A stretch of 64,000 bases of DNA, taken from the NCBI GenBank assembly GCA_023374025.1, contig SIJG01000009.1:2347475-2411474 (forward strand), read 5' to 3'. The notes under the pieces were generated by a model. That model made no database searches, was not told the origin of the DNA, and was given only the letters and a program-made list of their open reading frames with translations. The position numbers and the translations under genes were made by a program. The stretch is from Heterodera schachtii. Taxonomy: Eukaryota; Nematoda; Chromadorea; Rhabditida; Heteroderidae. This document shows positions 11,641-23,740 of this stretch, piece by piece. The first letter of the stretch is position 1, and each line of letters opens with the position of its first letter.

Positions 11641-12377
11641 TGCCAAACATCATTCGAAGGAATTGATCAAATTCAAAAAAAAACGATTGGATTTATAGAG
11701 CCCTCCCCCAACAAATATTGGCACATGTTATGAAATGAATTAGTTAATAAAATCTGTATGTTGGTGAGGGTGGTTTTTAAAAATTACAAGAATTTACGTT
11801 TTATTTTCGAAATTTTTTAAGAGATCTGCTTTTTGAAAAAATCATGGACCTGCATTCCATGTTGGACCTGGAACTGGATTTCCTGGAAAAAATCCAGGTC
11901 CAGGAAAAACACAGGCTCCTCGATGCCTGGACCCAGGCCTGGACCTGGGTTTTTTGAAATTTATTTAATCATTTTTTGAAAAGTTGAAAAAAACATCGGT
12001 CACTTGTAATAATAAATTCTAAAAATTTTGCGCAGAAAATCCAAGTTTTTCGTGCTTATTGTTAGCCTTTATGAAGTCGAAGCCAAACACCGAAATTAAA
12101 CCCAAAACACAAATAAAATATTTTGAGAGTCTTGGTCTCGAGTCGCGGGTTTTTATCGACAAATTTTTCTTTAATTTAATTAATAAAAATGATTTTTTCT
12201 TTGTATTCTTATTTATTTTATTCGATAAACCCATTAAATTAGTTGATTATTTATAGACAAATAGACAACAATTAGACATCCGAACGTTATCACGAACCCT
12301 GAAAAATTGGCTAATTGTAAAAATATCAGTAGAGAACTTCAATTTCCTCCTTTTTCTTTGCAAAAAAAAAAAACTTC

Positions 12378-14529
12378 TCATAATTGTGTCGTATTCTGCA
12401 GTGGAATTACTTGATTTTGATTTGAAATTCTTCTGAAAACAAATGGAAACTCCGTTTGGAATGCCTGCCGATATTCCGTACTAAAATTGAAAATTAAATT
12501 AAATTAATTATTTTTTAATAAATTTTAAATTAAAAATACCTTGTAAAATATAAAATGGGTCCGTTTGACGCTGCGCCAATGTTCAAAGGAATTGCGATAA
12601 TTGCTTGGCAAAACCAAGCAGTGATTGGAGATGAAATTGTGGGAATTAACAGAATGTAACAAATTAATGTAAAGAAAAAGCCGCCGATATTCACAGTGAT
12701 AATGCAAAAAAGTGCGCGAAAAGTGCGACGATTGAACGAATCGGCGGACGGCAAACCTATTAAAAGGCGTTAATTAGGTAAATTAATGGCTCAGAAGGAC
12801 GAATATAATATGCTTTACTATTGAAATTCTTTCGAGTTATGGTTGTGCTTTTCATTATTTAAAAAAATAAAATTTATTAAAAATTTTTGTAAATTTTTTT
12901 AGCCCCCCTAAATTCCATCATTCTTGAGTTTACCGGAAGCTTTTATACGTACGGCAATTCCAAGAAGCAGATAAATGATGAAAGTCATCGAAATAAGAAA
13001 CAAACCAATTGTATTAAAAATAGGTGAGTTCTATAAAAAGGCATTTTAAATTTTATAAATCACTAAAAAATAACAATGAAACCTTTAAAAAATCTAAATA
13101 TGATCCGGTGGTCATCTGATCACCGATTTCAATCGCATTTTGGTACACCGGGACAGAGAAGCAGACACCATAGGACACAGAAATAACAGTTAACAGTGCC
13201 AAATACAGTCGCTTTTTAAGGTTATCATGACTAAAAAAGTTACTGTAATTAACAGGGAACGTATTTATATGTGCTAAAAACGCAAAATATGTACATATAT
13301 ATATGTGCCAAAAAAACCCTCAAAATATGTGCTAAAAACCTCCAAAAAGGCCAAAATATGTGCCAAAAAATGAAGAAAAACTGGTCAAAAATATGTTAAT
13401 TTCTCAAAAAGTCTCGTTTTTATCCATTTCGATAACACAATGCTAATTAAAAACATTATAATACTTTTTGGCGTAAATTTTTTCTCGCTCTCATAGATTT
13501 ACTTATTTTCCGGATTTTTTTTCGCTAAGATACAATTTTTCCTTAAAAGCGAAAAAAGTCATGAAAAAGGTCAAAAAATGCAAAAAAAAAAATTTTTTTT
13601 GAAAAATTTGGGCATTTGACCAAGAATTTGAATACCAAAAAAGATATTTTTGTAAAAAACAGAAATTTTTTCAAAAAATCGCCAATATATGTGCCAAAAA
13701 CTGCCGAAACCACAAAAAATGATTTTTTATTCCCAAAAAGCCCAAAATATGTTTTTATATGTGCTAAAAACTCGCTCTGATTGAAAGGAAAAAAAAGTAA
13801 AAATGCTATTTTTGAGCTTTTCATGCGATAGCATATGCGCAAAAAAAATATATGTAAAAACATATAAATCCGTTCCCTGGTAATTAACGATAGTAATTAT
13901 TAATTTTATACAATTCTGAAAACGCAATTCCAATCAGTCGATCAATGCCAGTGAAAAACATTGCCGGAGCAATTCCACCTGAATTGAAATGCATTTCAAA
14001 ATGTTTCGTTTTTAATAATTTGCCACGTGCAAATACCACTTCCAAACACAGGAATGAATAAAATTTTTGCTGCTAAATGATTCGCAATGAAATTTTGGCC
14101 AGAAAATGCGGTGTACACAAACAGAAAATGACCAGATTGGTGAACCAATTCAAAAAAGGAGTAAAGTGCCAAAAGATAATTAACGGTGCCACGGAATGAC
14201 CTTAATTAGGGTTCAATTAGAAATGCCTAATTTAAAGTTCCAGGCTTTAGTCGATATTAATTACGCACTTTGTTAAATATGTTACACCAATGACTGAAGA
14301 ATTAAAAATGACTCCAAATGTGGTGATGATTCCATAAGTCAGTGCGCATCCAATCAGCGACCAGCTCGGATGGACATCTTTGAAGGCCAAATAAAACTGA
14401 AAAAAAATAAAAATGTTAAAAGGCTGTTAATTAATATATATATTTTATTTTCAAAAATTAGTCGAAAAATTTGAATTTTTAATATTATTATTTTCCAGTG
14501 CTTACTGTATTGTTTGTTATGTTGGCCAT
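12378..14529 (-). CDS. 7TM chemoreceptor 2 (Srsx-like)
   Basis: Eight exons: 14529-14506, 14396-14269, 14200-14037, 13978-13912, 13230-13083, 13030-12934, 12756-12540 and 12480-12378, totalling 948 nt (315 aa). Exon lengths and phases match receptor 1 except in exons 1 and 5. The start is MANITNNT. The same landmarks are present: SLIGCALTYG in TM1, GIDRLIGIAFSEL after TM3, SPITAWFCQAIIAIPLNIGA into GPILYF in TM7. The last exon is almost identical to that of receptor 1, consistent with tandem duplication. Intron 2 has a GTGCGT donor. A MITE occupies intron 4. The assignment to nematode chemoreceptors is firm; the Srsx subclass is inferred. Confidence 0.8.
13253..13879. repeat. hAT-like MITE, TSD GTAATTAA
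   Basis: Inverted ends CAGGGAACG(T/G)ATTTATATGT with exact 8-bp duplications GTAATTAA (13,245-13,252 and 13,880-13,887). CAGGG ends plus an 8-bp duplication are typical of hAT elements. The interior repeats ATATGTGC(T/C)AAAAA on both sides. It lies in intron 4 of receptor 2 and is absent from receptor 1. Confidence 0.9.
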
Positions 14530-15003
14530 TACGGTGATGGTTTAATTTTGATTTTTGGCAATTATTTTAGCTAAAGATATTTTCGATTCTTTATTAAAAA
14601 ATATTTTATTTTATAATTGGAACAGAAAATGAGAAAAAAAAAAAATATTCTGCCTCAAAAATTCATAATATATTAAAAATTTAAGCAATTGACGAGAAAA
14701 ACCCTTTTAATTAGCATATGTTTTATAAAATAAAATTAAAAAAATTTTGACAAACGCAATAAAAATGACAATGAAACTGACAACAAAAATTAAAAGAAAC
14801 AGATTCTTTAAAATGTCATGCCATTGGTTGCGTGATGTCGTGAAAGATATACCGTTAATGAGACCAATTAGTGAGTCGCATGAAAAAATGTTAAGCAATT
14901 TAAAATTTACCCAATATTTTGTTTTATTAGGAAAAACTCGTGAAATTTGACTCATTTCTTTTTAATGATAAACATATATAAAAGTGTCACGAAAGTTTTG
15001 ATT

Positions 15004-15303
15004 AAGCACAAAATTTTTTTGTGATTTTAAGCAAAAAAAAAACTTGCACTTTTATTTTATGGAGTTTGGATACAGATTAGCAAATAAGATTATGATGGGT
15101 AATTAAAGCAAATTATCAAAAAAAATAAATAATATTTCATTGAAGACAAATTATGAGCATGAACATTAATTAAAATGATTGATCTTGTTTTTCATAAATC
15201 AACTAATTTCACCTGTTAATATAATCTTACATAATTAATCAATTAATTCATGCTTCCTTTATTCCGTTTAATTTGCCAATAATTTCACGATTTGTTTGAC
15301 TAA
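15004..15303. other. Intergenic, AT-rich
   Basis: Spacer between the upstream region of receptor 2 and the stop codon of receptor 3. No repeat, gene or site could be supported. Confidence 0.5.
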
Positions 15304-18088
15304 TTAATGGTTTTGAGCGACAACATTTTGCTGTGGTGCGACTTGGTTTTGGTTTGAAATTCTTTTGAAAACAAATGGGAACTCCGCTTGGAATGCCTGT
15401 CGATATTCCGTACTAAAATATAATTAAAAAATTGAATTTTAATTTTCAAAAATGCCACCTCGTAAAATATAAAATTGGTCCGTTCGATGCCGCGCCAATG
15501 TTCAACGGAATGGCGGCAATTAATTGCAGGAACCAAGCAGTGATCGGAGACGAAATTGTCGGATTGATCAGAACGGTGTACAACAAATAGATGCAATAGC
15601 CGCCAAAATTGACACTGACAATGCAAATAAGTGCCCGAAAAGCGCGATGATTGATCTGATCAGCTGATGGCAAACCTAATATGACGGAAATTTGATCATT
15701 AGAGAATGAATTTTTGCGGGTTTTAATTTTTTTTTTTTTGAAATTTATTTCTTATTAAAATATATAAATATACCTCTAAAATCCTGAATTTAATTTCTAT
15801 TAATGCTTTTTTTTTTTGTTAAACCATAAATTAAATTGTTTCAATAAATCATATTTAAAAAATTTTGCCTATATAAATCACCCCTATTAATTAAAAACAG
15901 GCGTGGGATTTTGCGGAATCCCAGTCCGCAATCTTGCTTTTTTTTTTTTTTTTGGAAGATGCTGGAGTGTAGGATTTTTGCGGCATTAATCCCGCGAGAT
16001 CCTCTCCCGCAAAAATTTTGAGTTCCAATTCCGCAGCGGGATCCGCAAATTTGAAATTTACGGTCTCTACTATTAATGATGAATTCACTAAATATTAATT
16101 CGGTAAATTTGCAAATAATTACCTGCTGTTTTCTTTTTTATCACAATTCCAACAATCAAATAAACGACGCTTGTCATTAAAACGGTACAAAACCGGATGA
16201 TTTTTTCATAAGAATAGCCCTAATTAGACAAAATATTTTAATTAGCCCGTATTAAAGCGAAAAAACCTTGAAAAAATCAGCAATTGTTCCAGTGATCATC
16301 TGATCACCGTACAATGTCATATTTTGGTAAAAAGTATAGCACAAATTTACACCGACCATACAACAAAAAATTGTTACCATAGTCAAATAGAGTCGGATTT
16401 TCCGTGTGTTCTGCCTGTATTTTGAAATTAATTAATTAATTAAAATTAATTTGCTTTTCAATTTTCGGTATTTTTCCATTATGCCGCAGCCCCTAATGGC
16501 ATGATTCAAACAAAGAAAAGCACTTTTCAAGCGTAATTTTAGGCGCTAATTAAGAATCTGGCGCCAAAACTGCAAAAACTCCATGATTTTAGCTATGATT
16601 TTCATCCTATGATTTTATTGATGATTTTTAAAAATAAATAAAGTGTTATTATATCATTTATCAGTTCCTCTCGTTGAGAGGAATGTATTGGTAACAGTTT
16701 TAGGGTTCTGCGATATTTTTATCCAAAGTTATAGCCCAACAAACTTTGTGCTCGAATGGGGCGGATCACTTTTCCAATTAAGCCGGTGATTAGCATTTTG
16801 GCCAAAACACCGCACACTCGGCACGCTGCTATTGGCGCCTCTTGTGGATTTTTCAAAAAAAAAACAAAACATCTTGGCTTTTTTCGAAAAATCATCGACA
16901 AAATCTTATGATGAAAAGCATAGATTTTTGCTGTGTCGGCGCCCGATTATTTGTTAGCACCAAAAACTACCCTAGAAAAGGTGCTTTCCTTTTCGGTACG
17001 GAATCATGAAATTTTTAGAGGGGGAGGGGGGGGGGGCATAACGGAAAAATACCCAATTTTATTTTTTCTTACATTTCATCAAAAACTATTCCGATCAGTC
17101 GATCAATGCCAGTGAAAAACATTGTCGGGTAAATGCCACCTTAATTTTATCAAAATAATATGTATATATACTTTTTTCATTTTTGAAATTATTTGCCAAG
17201 TCCAAACGCTGAGACAAAAATCAGTTTTGTGGCCAAACGAAATTCGATGAAATTTTGGCCAGAAAATGCGGTGTACACAAACAAAAAATGTCCTTGTTGG
17301 TGAAGCAATTCAAAAAGAGAGCAAAGCGCCAACAGGTAATTAACGGTGCCGCGAAGTGCCCTAAGCAATATTAAAAATTTAAATAATTATTTTACAAAAA
17401 TTAAAAAAAAATCCAACACACTTTGTCCTAATGGTGACATAAATGACAGAAAAATTCAAAATGATTCCAAACAGAGCGATGAGTCCAACAACAGAAGCGC
17501 ATCCAATGAGTGACCAGCTGGGGTTTTCATTTTTGAATGCCAAATAAAACTAAAATATTTATTAAAATTATAAAAGGTATTATACCGTATTCGTGATGCA
17601 AATTTCATGTAAAAATAAATATTTTTTCCTTTATTCCCTCCATGATTTAATATTTACGTATTTTGCTTTTTCGAATTTTTTGGCACATATTTTGATTTTT
17701 TGGGAAATTTTTCTTAAATGTCTAAAATAAAATCCAATTATTTCGCAAGTTTTCTTACATATATTTTTTTCTTTTTTTAAAATATATTTTTGGAATAGAA
17801 ACTTCTTATTATTCTTTTTTTGGAAAATGTACCTCTAAAATCGGTTTTTTTTTTTCAAAAAATATATCAAAAAATAATTTGAAAATTCCTATAAATTCTT
17901 CTAAACTTTATTAGGTCATTTTGGCATTTTGTGCCCTATTTAACGCTTTCTAATCTTTTGTCAAAAATACTAATACAAATTTGGGAGTTTTTTTTATACA
18001 TATTTCATATAGGGCTTTTTTGTTGTTTTTCTTACATATATTTGCATCCCGATTCACCACTTACCGTGTTGTTAATTGTGTCAGTCAT
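15304..18088 (-). CDS. 7TM chemoreceptor 3 (Srsx-like), GC-AG intron
   Basis: Eight exons: 18088-18065, 17549-17422, 17360-17197, 17139-17073, 16414-16267, 16219-16123, 15675-15459 and 15412-15304, totalling 954 nt (317 aa). The start MTDTINNT aligns with MANITNNT of receptor 2. TM1 (SLIGCASVVGLIALFGIILN), MFFTGIDRLIGIVF and SSPITAWFLQLIAAIPLNIG are conserved. Exon 3 ends CTTG|GCAAAT where the paralogues have GT, so intron 3 is a GC-AG intron. Repeats occupy introns 1, 4 and 6. A 544-bp MITE is inserted at the start codon: its 8-bp target duplication contains the ATG. This may have cut the gene off from its promoter. Confidence 0.8.
15892..16069. repeat. Short MITE, TSD CTATTAAT
   Basis: A 178-bp insertion flanked by exact 8-bp CTATTAAT (15,884-15,891 and 16,070-16,077). 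The ends are TAAAAACAGG and GGTCTCTA with only weak inverted similarity; the interior is rich in GCGGGATCC/GGATTCCGC words, also found upstream of family C genes (32,890, 47,325, 50,310). It lies in intron 6 of receptor 3. Confidence 0.65.
16480..17065. repeat. Foldback element in intron 4 of receptor 3
   Basis: The left half (GCACTTTTC, then AATTTTAGGCGC, then CAAAACTGCAAAAACTCCATG) is echoed inverted on the right (CATAGATTTTTGCTGTGTCG, ACTACCCTAGAAAAGGTGC). The centre has GTTATAGCCCAACAAA. A related foldback is at about 37,640-38,055 upstream of the intact BTB gene. Confidence 0.5.
17580..18060. repeat. AT-rich repeat debris in intron 1 of receptor 3
   Basis: Contains repeated ACATATATTT/GGCACATATTTTG words as in the other MITE interiors, but no matching ends or target duplication were found. 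The paralogous introns are only 47 and 109 nt, so it is an insertion. Confidence 0.4.
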
Positions 18089-18091
18089 TAG

Positions 18092-18635
18092 TAGGGCAAG
18101 GAATTATATGCACATAAAATCGCAAAATATGCGCATAAAAATTGCAAAATATGCACATAAAGTGAAAAATATGCACATAAATTTTTCCAAATTGAGGGCA
18201 AATTTAACAAATTTCTTCAAATTTGTTAAATTTAAGCATAAAAATTCCGAAAATTGCTAAAAATAGTAGGAATAATCATTTTAGAACTAAAAATACAAAA
18301 AAAAAAAAAGAAAAGTAAAATGTATTTATTTTGAAGAAAATTGAGTAAAAAATGTTAATTTTCTTTTTCCTGACTATTTTTGGCATAAGTTTCTAATTTT
18401 TTAAAAAGTTACTTTTTTTTTATCAGAAAATATACCCAAAAATATGATATTTTTGAAAAACAAATACCCAAATTGCACATAAAATATGCACGAAATGCCA
18501 AAATATGCAAAAATATGCATATGGAAGGTCATCCTAGAAGCTTCAAACCGAGCTAAAAACATGTTTTTCGTACGTTTCATGCCTCCCACAGTTCAGGAAA
18601 AAAAAATATGCATATGCATATAATTCCTTGCCCTA
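18092..18635. repeat. hAT-like MITE at the start codon of receptor 3, TSD GTCATTAG
   Basis: Inverted ends TAGGGCAAGGAATTATATGC, with exact 8-bp duplications GTCATTAG (18,084-18,091 and 18,636-18,643). The duplication contains the complement of the ATG, so an ATG is present on both sides. The interior has ATATGCACATAAA-type subterminal repeats and the AACATGTTTTTCGTACGTTT block. Confidence 0.9.
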
Positions 18636-18643
18636 GTCATTAG

Positions 18644-20682
18644 AGCCAATTATTTAATTAAATAAAATATGAAAAACAATTCGTCTTTTACTTCTATGCT
18701 AATAAAGCAGAATAAATGAAGCATGGTGAAAACGATGTGCTAATTTGTAAGCTTGTTTTTTTCTTTTTTGTTTTTTTACCTTTTAATTAAATTTTTGGCG
18801 TAACGAAAACAAAAATTGGTACCTAATTACTTTATCAAATTCCGGCATATCACCTGCAGCAAAATTAATTTATTTGTTTTTCCGATTATCTGACTAATAA
18901 AAGATAATTAAATTTTTTGGCGAGTTTATTATCTGCGCATTTTTTCACTTCATATTTTTATGTTTTATCGCTTCAATTTTTTCATTCTCTCTTTTTTTTT
19001 TGTCATTTTAATGCCAAAAGCACTTAATTAATAATCGGCCAATTTTACTTGCCCAACTAATTAAATGAATATGGAAGCATTTTTCTTTTTAACGAAAATT
19101 AAACTGACTTAAAAAACAACCAAAGTAATTCTTTGTATTAATTATAAAATAATAGTTAAATCCAGAATCCAGCACCAGAATTTCAACCACAAAAGTCCTG
19201 GAAATTCCGGAATCCAGTTTTCAAAATAAGGTCAAGTTTAATTTTGTTTATTTAACATATCGGAAATTAGCAATTCGATTTCGTTTTCTGCACCGAATAA
19301 CACTATTTTAATAAATAAATAATTTAAATTAATATTTTAAATAAATATTTCATTTTTCACAGTTTGGTAGATAAAATTTTCATTCTCTTTTTTTTTTGAC
19401 ATTTAATACCAAAAGCACTTAATTAATAATCGGCCAATTTTACTTGCCCAACTAATTAAATGAATATTTTTGTCTTTAAAATGAATTGCTTTGTAAGAGA
19501 AGTATTAAGTACGACTCAACCCTAATTTATTTAAAAGGGCAATTATTTTATTTATTTCGAATTCCACTGAAAGCGTTTTGGAAGCATCTTTTATTTTTAC
19601 CAGAAATTTAAACGATTTAAAAAAACCGACGTGCAATTTTTGGCGCTACTTTAAAAGCGTTAGTATTTTGAAAATTTTTTCACTTTTTTTTGACATAATT
19701 TTTTTTGTTGTTAATTTTGATGCAGAATTTGTTTTTTTAACAGATGGTACGAATGACAAAAAAAAACCAACAAAAAAAAAGTGAAAGATTTTGAATTTTA
19801 TCGAAAAACCAAGGGGGGACCCTTTTTTTCGCAAAATTTTTTGAAAATAAAAATCGTGAATATACTTTTATTCGCCACAATTGTGCTGTTAATGTTTAAT
19901 ATTCATTATTATGTGTAAAAAAACAAAAAAAAAAATTATGTCAAAAAAAAGTGAAAAAATTTTCAAAATACTAACGCTTTTAAAGTAGCGCCCAATTTTT
20001 TATGTTAAATATAAAATATTTGTTCAATTTGGTAAGCAAATTCTATGGAATTAACTCAGGATCAAGATATCAGAATTTCGCCCCTAAAAAGTCTGGAAAT
20101 TCCCGGAATCCAGTTTCCAAATTTTAATCAAGTTTCATTTTTTATTGACATATCTCAAAAATTATAAAAGTTCTGGTTAATTTAAATAAAAATAAATATT
20201 AAACAAATTTAACTTATTTTAATTCAAACATTAAGCATTAACATCACATCCAACAATTATTTAATCAAAAGTCACTTGAATCCATCATAGTTGGTAACAT
20301 TAAAATTTTTTAAATGCTCGACCGTTTGACATTTTTTATGTCAAACGATAAAAAAAAATGGTTAAAATGTCGGTTAATTGTGTCCTGCAATGACTAATTA
20401 TACACAATTTGTGCGTCCGCTTTTCACACATAAAACAATTGACATTTTTAAACACAAATAGCAAATTTATTTAATTCGTTGCCCATTAGTGACTAATTGC
20501 TAATTGCCTGGCTTAATGGCTTCGAATGCAGCTTGTTAACCAAAGATTGGCCAAATAAATGAATATTTAAGCTCAAATTTTTACAAAGAAAGGCACATTC
20601 ATTCATTCTTTAATAGATTTTATTAATTAAATTTATAAATTCAAAATTAAAATTAATTTTCCTAATTTTTTTTAAAGCAAAA
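18644..20682. other. Intergenic, AT-rich
   Basis: No gene. Two direct copies of a ~60-bp block containing TCGGCCAATTTTACTTGCCC (about 19,015-19,070 and 19,415-19,465), two copies of a motif around TCCGGAATCCAG / CCCGGAATCCAG (about 19,205 and 20,105), and one foldback MITE (19,642-19,992). Confidence 0.6.
19642..19992. repeat. Foldback MITE, TSD CAATTTTT
   Basis: A 351-bp element with ~75-bp almost perfect inverted repeats starting GGCGCTACTTTAAAAGCGTT and exact 8-bp duplications CAATTTTT (19,634-19,641 and 19,993-20,000). The near-perfect arms suggest a young insertion. Confidence 0.85.
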
Positions 20683-21501
20683 ATGAATTTGGGCCAATTG
20701 ACATTGTTTGCCATCCTTGCGGCACTTTTTGTGGGTGCGCCGGTGCAAAGCGGCGTATTGCCACCTCAGCCGCAGCCGCCTCAACCACCGGAGCCGCCGC
20801 AGCCAAAGCCACCGGCACCACCAAGCTACGAACCACCGGAGCCGCCAAGCTACGGAGCCCCGCCGCCACCACCGCCGCCTCCACCACCACCTCCACCGCC
20901 TCCCCCTCCACCGCCGCCTCCTCCACCGCCGCCTCCAGCGTATGAGCCACCAGAGCCGCCAAGCTATGAGCCACCGCAGCCCCCAAGCTACGGAGCCCCG
21001 CCGCCGCCTCCACCTCCTCCGCCGCCTCCCCCTCCGCCTCCACCACCGCCGCCTCCACCACCGCCTCAAGCGTATGAGCCACCAGAACCGCCAAGCTATG
21101 AGCCACCGCAGCCTCCAAGCTACGGAGCCCCGCCGCCGCCTCCCCCTCCGCCTCCACCACCGCCGCCTCCACCACCGCCTCCAGCGTATGAGCCACCAGA
21201 ACCGCCAAGCTATGAGCCACCGCAGCCCCCAAGCTACGGAGCCCCGCCGCCGCCTCCACCTCCTCCGCCGCCTCCCCCTCCGCCTCCACCACCGCCGCCT
21301 CCACCACCGCCAGCGTACGAACCGCCAGAGCCACCAAGCTACGGAGCCCCAGAACCGCCAAGCTATGGAGCACCTCCGCCACCGCCGCCACCGCCGCCGC
21401 CGCCGCCGCCGCCTCCGCCACCACCGCCGCCTCCGCCACCACCGCCGCCTCCGCCACCACCGCCTCCGCCACATCAACCAAAAAGTCCTCCACAGCAATA
21501 A
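20683..21501 (+). CDS. Secreted proline-rich repeat protein
   Basis: A single exon of 272 codons. Residues 1-23 (MNLGQLTLFAILAALFVGAP, then VQS) form a clear signal peptide. The rest is almost entirely proline, with long PPPPPP runs broken by cassettes of YEPPEPPSYEPPQPPSYGAP. There are four cassette-plus-run units, then a run of 30 or more prolines and a short basic/Gln tail. Extensin-like or cuticle/extracellular-matrix proteins have such composition; the exact function is unknown. Codons alternate CCG/CCT/CCA so the DNA is a GC-rich minisatellite, which keeps all other frames open; those frames are artefacts. A polypyrimidine tract ending in AAAG 4 nt before the ATG could be a trans-splice acceptor. 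Confidence 0.85.
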   Translation: MNLGQLTLFAILAALFVGAPVQSGVLPPQPQPPQPPEPPQPKPPAPPSYEPPEPPSYGAPPPPPPPPPPPPPPPPPPPPPPPPPPAYEPPEPPSYEPPQPPSYGAPPPPPPPPPPPPPPPPPPPPPPPQAYEPPEPPSYEPPQPPSYGAPPPPPPPPPPPPPPPPPPAYEPPEPPSYEPPQPPSYGAPPPPPPPPPPPPPPPPPPPPPPPAYEPPEPPSYGAPEPPSYGAPPPPPPPPPPPPPPPPPPPPPPPPPPPPPPPPPHQPKSPPQQ

Positions 21502-22477
21502 GCGCAAGATGGATGCAATACGGATGATGAGATAAATGGAGATAAAGTTGATATTGATAATTAAATGCGCTCACTTTGTTTATTTTGGGGTCATTTGTTG
21601 CAACTTTGGTGAAAAAAATTATTTTTTAATTTTTGATCAACTTTAAACTAATTTAAAATACTCTCATGATTTAATGAAATATATTTATATAAAATTAAAA
21701 AATATTTTAAATTGAATTTTTAAGGCGTATAAGACAAATTAATACAATCTAAAATAATTTATTATTTTTTTTTAATAAAAAAAGTAAAAATTGATTTTAA
21801 TTTGCCCATTTTCGCTTTATCCGCTCTTTTTCCATTTTATGAGGTCACATCCATCCCCATTAACCACCATTTGTCGCCGCTCACAGTTTTGCCATTTGTC
21901 GTATTATTCAGCATCGTTCCCATCCCATCCCATCCCATCTCATCTCATCCTTTTTTTGCCCCTCTTATCCCTATAATTAGTCCAGCAGTCCATTAATTGT
22001 TTCCATTTTTTGTCAATCGAAAATCCAAATTTTCCATTTTTTTCAATCTTAAAATCCAAAACTTTCCATTTTTTTCAATCTTAAAATCCAAAACTTTCCA
22101 TTTTTTTCAATCTTAAAATCCAAAACGTTCCATTTTTTGTCATTCGAAAATCATAATTTCTTTAATATTTAGTAAGAATATTATTATTATTATTTTTGTA
22201 TCATTTTTAGCATGGGTTGGTAGAAAGAAAAAATTCTTTGTTTTCAAATTAATTGCTAGCATTATGGGAAAATTAGCATGGTGTCATTGCGCGGTTTGGG
22301 CTCAAAATTTTCGGGACGGCAATCAATGCGAAATTATCCCCATAAAAACCCATTAATACCGTGTGCCAATTATGAATTTTGTCCTGAGAAATCCGTAATT
22401 CATACAAAAGTAGCACACATTTTTTTTAGTCCAAATATCAATTTCCAAATAATTAATATTTTTTTGCTAGCAAAATC
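21502..22477. other. Intergenic with short tandem repeats
   Basis: AT-rich spacer after the proline-rich gene. The part from about 21,780 is the left edge of the large duplication (a matching segment starts at 37,378). It contains the tandem array at 22,010-22,150 and ends at TTTTTTGCTAG just before the BTB start codon, a possible trans-splice acceptor. Confidence 0.55.
22010..22150. repeat. Tandem repeat, ~37 bp x about 4
   Basis: Head-to-tail copies of TTTTTTCAATCTTAAAATCC followed by AAAACTTTCCA. The first and last copies are diverged. Confidence 0.8.
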
Positions 22478-23464
22478 ATGGCCAAACCAAATTTGTTGGT
22501 GGATCGGATGAAGCTGTTGTTGAGCACGGGCAACGGGGCGGATGTTCAGTTTGCATTTGGGGAAGGAGATCAGCAACAGCAGAAAGAGGCTAGCGCAAAA
22601 ATGCTTATTTTTTTATTTATTGTTAAATTAATTAAGAATTTTTTTTATTGACTGTCCTACTTGAATAGGGTAATTAGGTAATTTTATGCTTCCAATAAAT
22701 GACCATCCTCAGTTTCATGGGCCATAACTTTTTTCATAATTGGCCAAAGCATACATTCTTGGTATCAAACGAAAGCCTAAAGTCTCGGGCATTTATAAAT
22801 GCAGAAAAGTGCAAATATTTGCATTAAGAAAAAAATTAAAATCGCTTTAGGCACTTTTAAAAATGAGGGGGAGGAAAGACCAATTTTCTTTAATTAGCAC
22901 AGGAATTGGGAGGAAATTGGTTACTCTGCTGGCTAGAATTTCCGAAACAGATTTTATTTCAACCAAAAAATTTTCTTGGAATTTTCAAAATAATCTAGAA
23001 AAATGTATCATCCACGAGAAAATCCATGTGGGTGCTCAAAAAAAGTTCTGAATCGGTGGCACTCTGTGCCGGCCAAATGCCGATCAGCGCAGTGCATTAA
23101 ATTTTACTTACATTTTTTTTTGCCGAAATGAATCAAAATTTAGACCCCCTTTAATTTAAGCTTCTGCCAGCGCATAAAACAATTCTGATGGCCGCCTCGG
23201 ATGTGTTCGAGACAATGTTTCGTTTTGATGCCCAAAATGCAGCAACAAAACACAACGCCAATGGAAAGGGTCGAAAAAAGATTCGATTTAATTGGAGTTT
23301 CAATCGGGATGCTCGGAAAAAGCGCCAGTCGAAAATTCTTGTTGGTCAGTCACAGTCAGTCTCAGTGGTACTGTACTCGGTGCTGTGTCGTTTTATATAT
23401 AAAAAAAGCATCAAATGAAAATTTTCAACAAAAAACTGCCCATAAATTTTGTCAGAGTAAAATA

Positions 23465-23740
23465 AATTAAACATTCTTAATATCACTCTATAGCCCTAAG
23501 TGTTTTCTAAACACCTGCAAAATTTCAAAAAATTTGGCTAAGTTTCAAAAAGATTTATGACCAAAAATGTCTGAAAACATGTTCCCTTGGGTATTTTTGG
23601 CCATACCTTTGTTCAAACTTGACGAAATTTTTTGAAGTTTAGGTGAGCTAATAGAGAACTCTTATGGCTATAGAATGATACCAAGAATGTTTAATTTGGT
23701 TGACTTTGACAAAAGTTATGCATAGTTATTTGTTGAACAT
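23465..23740. repeat. Foldback repeat in intron 2 of BTB copy 1
   Basis: Left arm ACATTCTTAATATCACTCTATAG and CCTGCAAAATTTC; right arm CTATAGAATGATACCAAGAATG and GGTGAGCTAATAGAG. It belongs to the GGTATCA foldback family. The intact BTB copy lacks it. Confidence 0.6.

Larger units (their letters stand above)
10979..15003. repeat. Tandem duplication unit B (OTU fragment + receptor 2)
   Basis: Second copy of 4551-10,907 in the same orientation, shorter because it lacks the three MITEs of unit A. The single CTGCATTC at 11,850-11,857 is the empty site for the element at 5656-7218. Confidence 0.85.

Noticed and set aside
14707..14955. 82-codon minus-strand ORF upstream of receptor 2
   Set aside because: The duplicate upstream of receptor 1 has an early stop in this frame; it is better seen as flanking sequence.
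20662..21574. Long minus-strand and alternative-frame ORFs rich in Trp/Arg, Ala/Val or His/Arg
   Set aside because: They are shadows of the proline codon repeat in the real gene at 20,683-21,501.
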